From the NCBI GenBank assembly GCA_028564705.1, contig JAPXFQ010000203.1, positions 434,001-498,000 on the forward strand: a stretch of DNA of 64,000 nt, read 5' to 3'. Below the pieces are notes generated by a model, which searched no databases, was not told the DNA's origin, and worked only from the letters and a program-made list of their open reading frames with translations. The translations under genes were made by a program, and so were the position numbers. This DNA comes from Apricaphanius iberus. Taxonomy: Eukaryota; Chordata; Actinopteri; Cyprinodontiformes; Aphaniidae. Position 1 is the first letter of the stretch. Every line of letters begins with the position of its first letter. Shown in pieces: positions 62,201-64,000 of the stretch.

Positions 62201-63536
62201 GTATATCTCTAGATGTCAAAATGTATGTGACCATTTGGTTGGACTCTCCTTGTGCTTGATGCCCACAGTTATATTCATTTAAGTGACAAACGAGCTTCTT
62301 TTAAACAAGCTGGATGTCTTTCGTTGGGTAATCCTGTAGGAAAAAGATGTCAACTTTTGTTTGGTTGTCAGCCTTGCAGTAGGAGGAGGCAAAACTTAGA
62401 AACTCAGGAGGCTGCAGAGCTGAGGCTGACGGACTAGTATAGTTTAGGTTTTATCCAAACAAAATAATCAGTTCCAAACCTGGATTTTAGAAACGGTGCC
62501 GGTGCTTTAACGGCGCTTGAAACTGTGCTTGAAACTGTGCTTAAAGGAAGGGTGGCATGTAAAATCCACTTGTTGTGGCTTTTCATCACATTCTTATGTC
62601 ATTTGCTCCTTAAAATCATGCCTAAAGTCTTTCTTAGGTTACTTTATGTATGTTTAGGTAATCTTTTAAAACTCTTGCAGCCGCCATTTTGAGCTCTGAA
62701 CGCCTGAGTCCTCCTATCTACACCCTCACCTCCCAGCAACGCCCCTACATTTTGATTACTGCCCACATCTCTCCACAGCCCTGCCTCCCCCACTCCATGA
62801 GCACAAAAGCAGAACGTCTTCAACAGCAATCAGCTATCACCTGTGGAAATGAGTACATACCTAGTTATTTTTCCCAATTGCGCAATGCCTTCTTGGGAAA
62901 AAAAGTCTGGTGCACCGAAGATGCAACAGTAAGCCTACAGTAATGTCAGTGACTGAGTCACAGCAACAGCTTTACAGAGGAAATACTTATAAACACCGTG
63001 GCTAATCACCCCGAGCTTCATGACACCAACTGTTTTCTATACAGGGACATAAATAATAAAATAAAAAAAAATCATTATAAAGAGGTCAAACTATTTAGAC
63101 AGAACAGCTCTTAAGAGGTTTGTTGGTGGCTCTTAAAAGAGCCGTTGTAGCTGCAGATGCACCGCGCCCTCCGCCACCAAGTGAGCCATGAACAGCCTCC
63201 TCAGCCAGACAGCTTCTCTGGAGGAGTAAACGCGACCCAGGCCTGGCAGTAGCTTCACCACAGTACGTCCCGTGCCGCTCACATATTATATTATAAACTT
63301 TTACTAACCGCAGACAGATGGGCACCCGCTCAGCATTGTGGTTGGTGACTCGGCCGTGCAATATTTCAAATAGGTACTATATATCATTTATTGAACTCGC
63401 AGATCGATTTAGGGTAATATTATAGTTGTACTGTACCACAGAATTGCTCTGTCTGCCTGAGAAGAAGGTGCCACCTCTCCTTTAAAGAATGGAACACATA
63501 CAAACTTTGTCCAAAACGTATTCTTTTACATTTTTA

Positions 63537-64000
63537 GTAGGGCTGTCAAATGATAATTTTTTAAAATCTAATTAATCTCAGGGTAGCTGTAAATTAATCA
63601 CCGTTCCTAAATATGACCAAAAAAACTACAATTTTCAGTGTAAATAAAGGACAAATCCAGCTGTCATTGCTCTTTTAACAAATTAAATACAGGAGAAATC
63701 AATAGAATTTTTGTTTCATATGAAAAATAATAAATACAACTAAGGTAATAGAACTAACCAAAATCTTTTAATAAACTTAACGTTTGGACATTACCAGTCT
63801 GTGTTAAATATCACATAAATCAAATGTACCATTTTCCCATATGTAAACACTCAGCAGATAAAACTCGCCGATTTATCACATCAGGAAATGAATGCTCTTA
63901 TTCTGAAGGTCTATACAGCTACGTGTGCTAATGAATTACCACTACTTCAAGTCTGAAAACATCGCTTTAAATGATTAATTCAGCATTTTAATGCAGCAGT
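63537..64000. mobile_element. Probable hAT-like miniature element, cut by window end
   Basis: It begins TAGGGCTGTCAAATGATAAT and continues with AATCTAATTAATCTCAG, a start common to fish hAT-derived elements. The other end is not visible. Confidence 0.4.

Larger units (their letters stand above)
61723..64000 (+). other. tlk1: tlk1 intron 3, right edge
   Basis: The next tlk1 exon (TPEKK/nuclear-signal region) was not found, so it lies to the right. The stretch contains the dispersed repeat at 61925 and a hAT-like start at 63537. A C-rich segment at 62690-62830 shows no convincing coding content. Confidence 0.5.

Noticed and set aside
62689..62943. 84-codon frame near the right edge as a tlk1 exon
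   Set aside because: The sequence does not match the expected next TLK1 segment (nuclear-signal, Lys/Glu-rich).

Overview
This is a 64 kb stretch of a vertebrate, almost certainly teleost fish, nuclear genome. Genes are split by GT-AG introns, most of the DNA is AT-rich intron or intergenic sequence, and fish-type transposons are abundant (Tc1-like, hAT-like and other miniature elements, an RTE/Rex3-like LINE, a Harbinger fragment). I found no prokaryotic features, tRNA, rRNA or CRISPR array.

Five protein-coding genes were assembled exon by exon. Splice sites and exon phases agree at every junction, except for the first exon of tlk1. From left to right: dync1i2 (minus; first 321 codons, the rest lies left of the window), cybrd1 (minus, complete), dcaf17 (minus, complete), mettl8 (plus, complete) and tlk1 (plus; only the 5' end, running off to the right). 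This is the human 2q31.1 order TLK1-METTL8-DCAF17-CYBRD1-DYNC1I2 with all relative orientations kept, so synteny supports the names.

Region by region: 1-20983 holds dync1i2 exons in long introns. The 9.9 kb intron at 4851-14725 and the neighbouring introns contain GC-richer, low-repeat blocks that look like conserved non-coding elements, plus several miniature transposons. 20984-27449 is the dync1i2 first intron and 5' region and the cybrd1 3' side. 27450-29130 is cybrd1 with a compact promoter carrying a palindromic CLEAR-type E-box. 30736-39816 is dcaf17. dcaf17 and mettl8 are head to head (about 3.9 kb between coding starts) and may share a promoter near 39.8-40.3 kb; that gap also holds a decayed Tc1-like element. 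43714-49126 is mettl8, with a 5'-truncated LINE inside a (TA)n tract in intron 6 and a purine-rich tandem repeat in intron 8. 49252-53350 is intergenic and carries a full-length Tc1-like transposon with an uninterrupted 347-codon transposase of DD38E spacing. 53380-64000 is the start of tlk1.

The genes do not form a pathway. They encode a dynein cargo-binding subunit, a transmembrane ferric/ascorbate reductase, a CUL4-DDB1 substrate receptor, a mitochondrial tRNA m3C methyltransferase and a chromatin-assembly kinase. The most unusual observations are the broken reading frame of the tlk1 N-terminal exon, the intact DD38E transposon, and putative regulatory blocks inside dync1i2, which in vertebrates lies near DLX1/DLX2.
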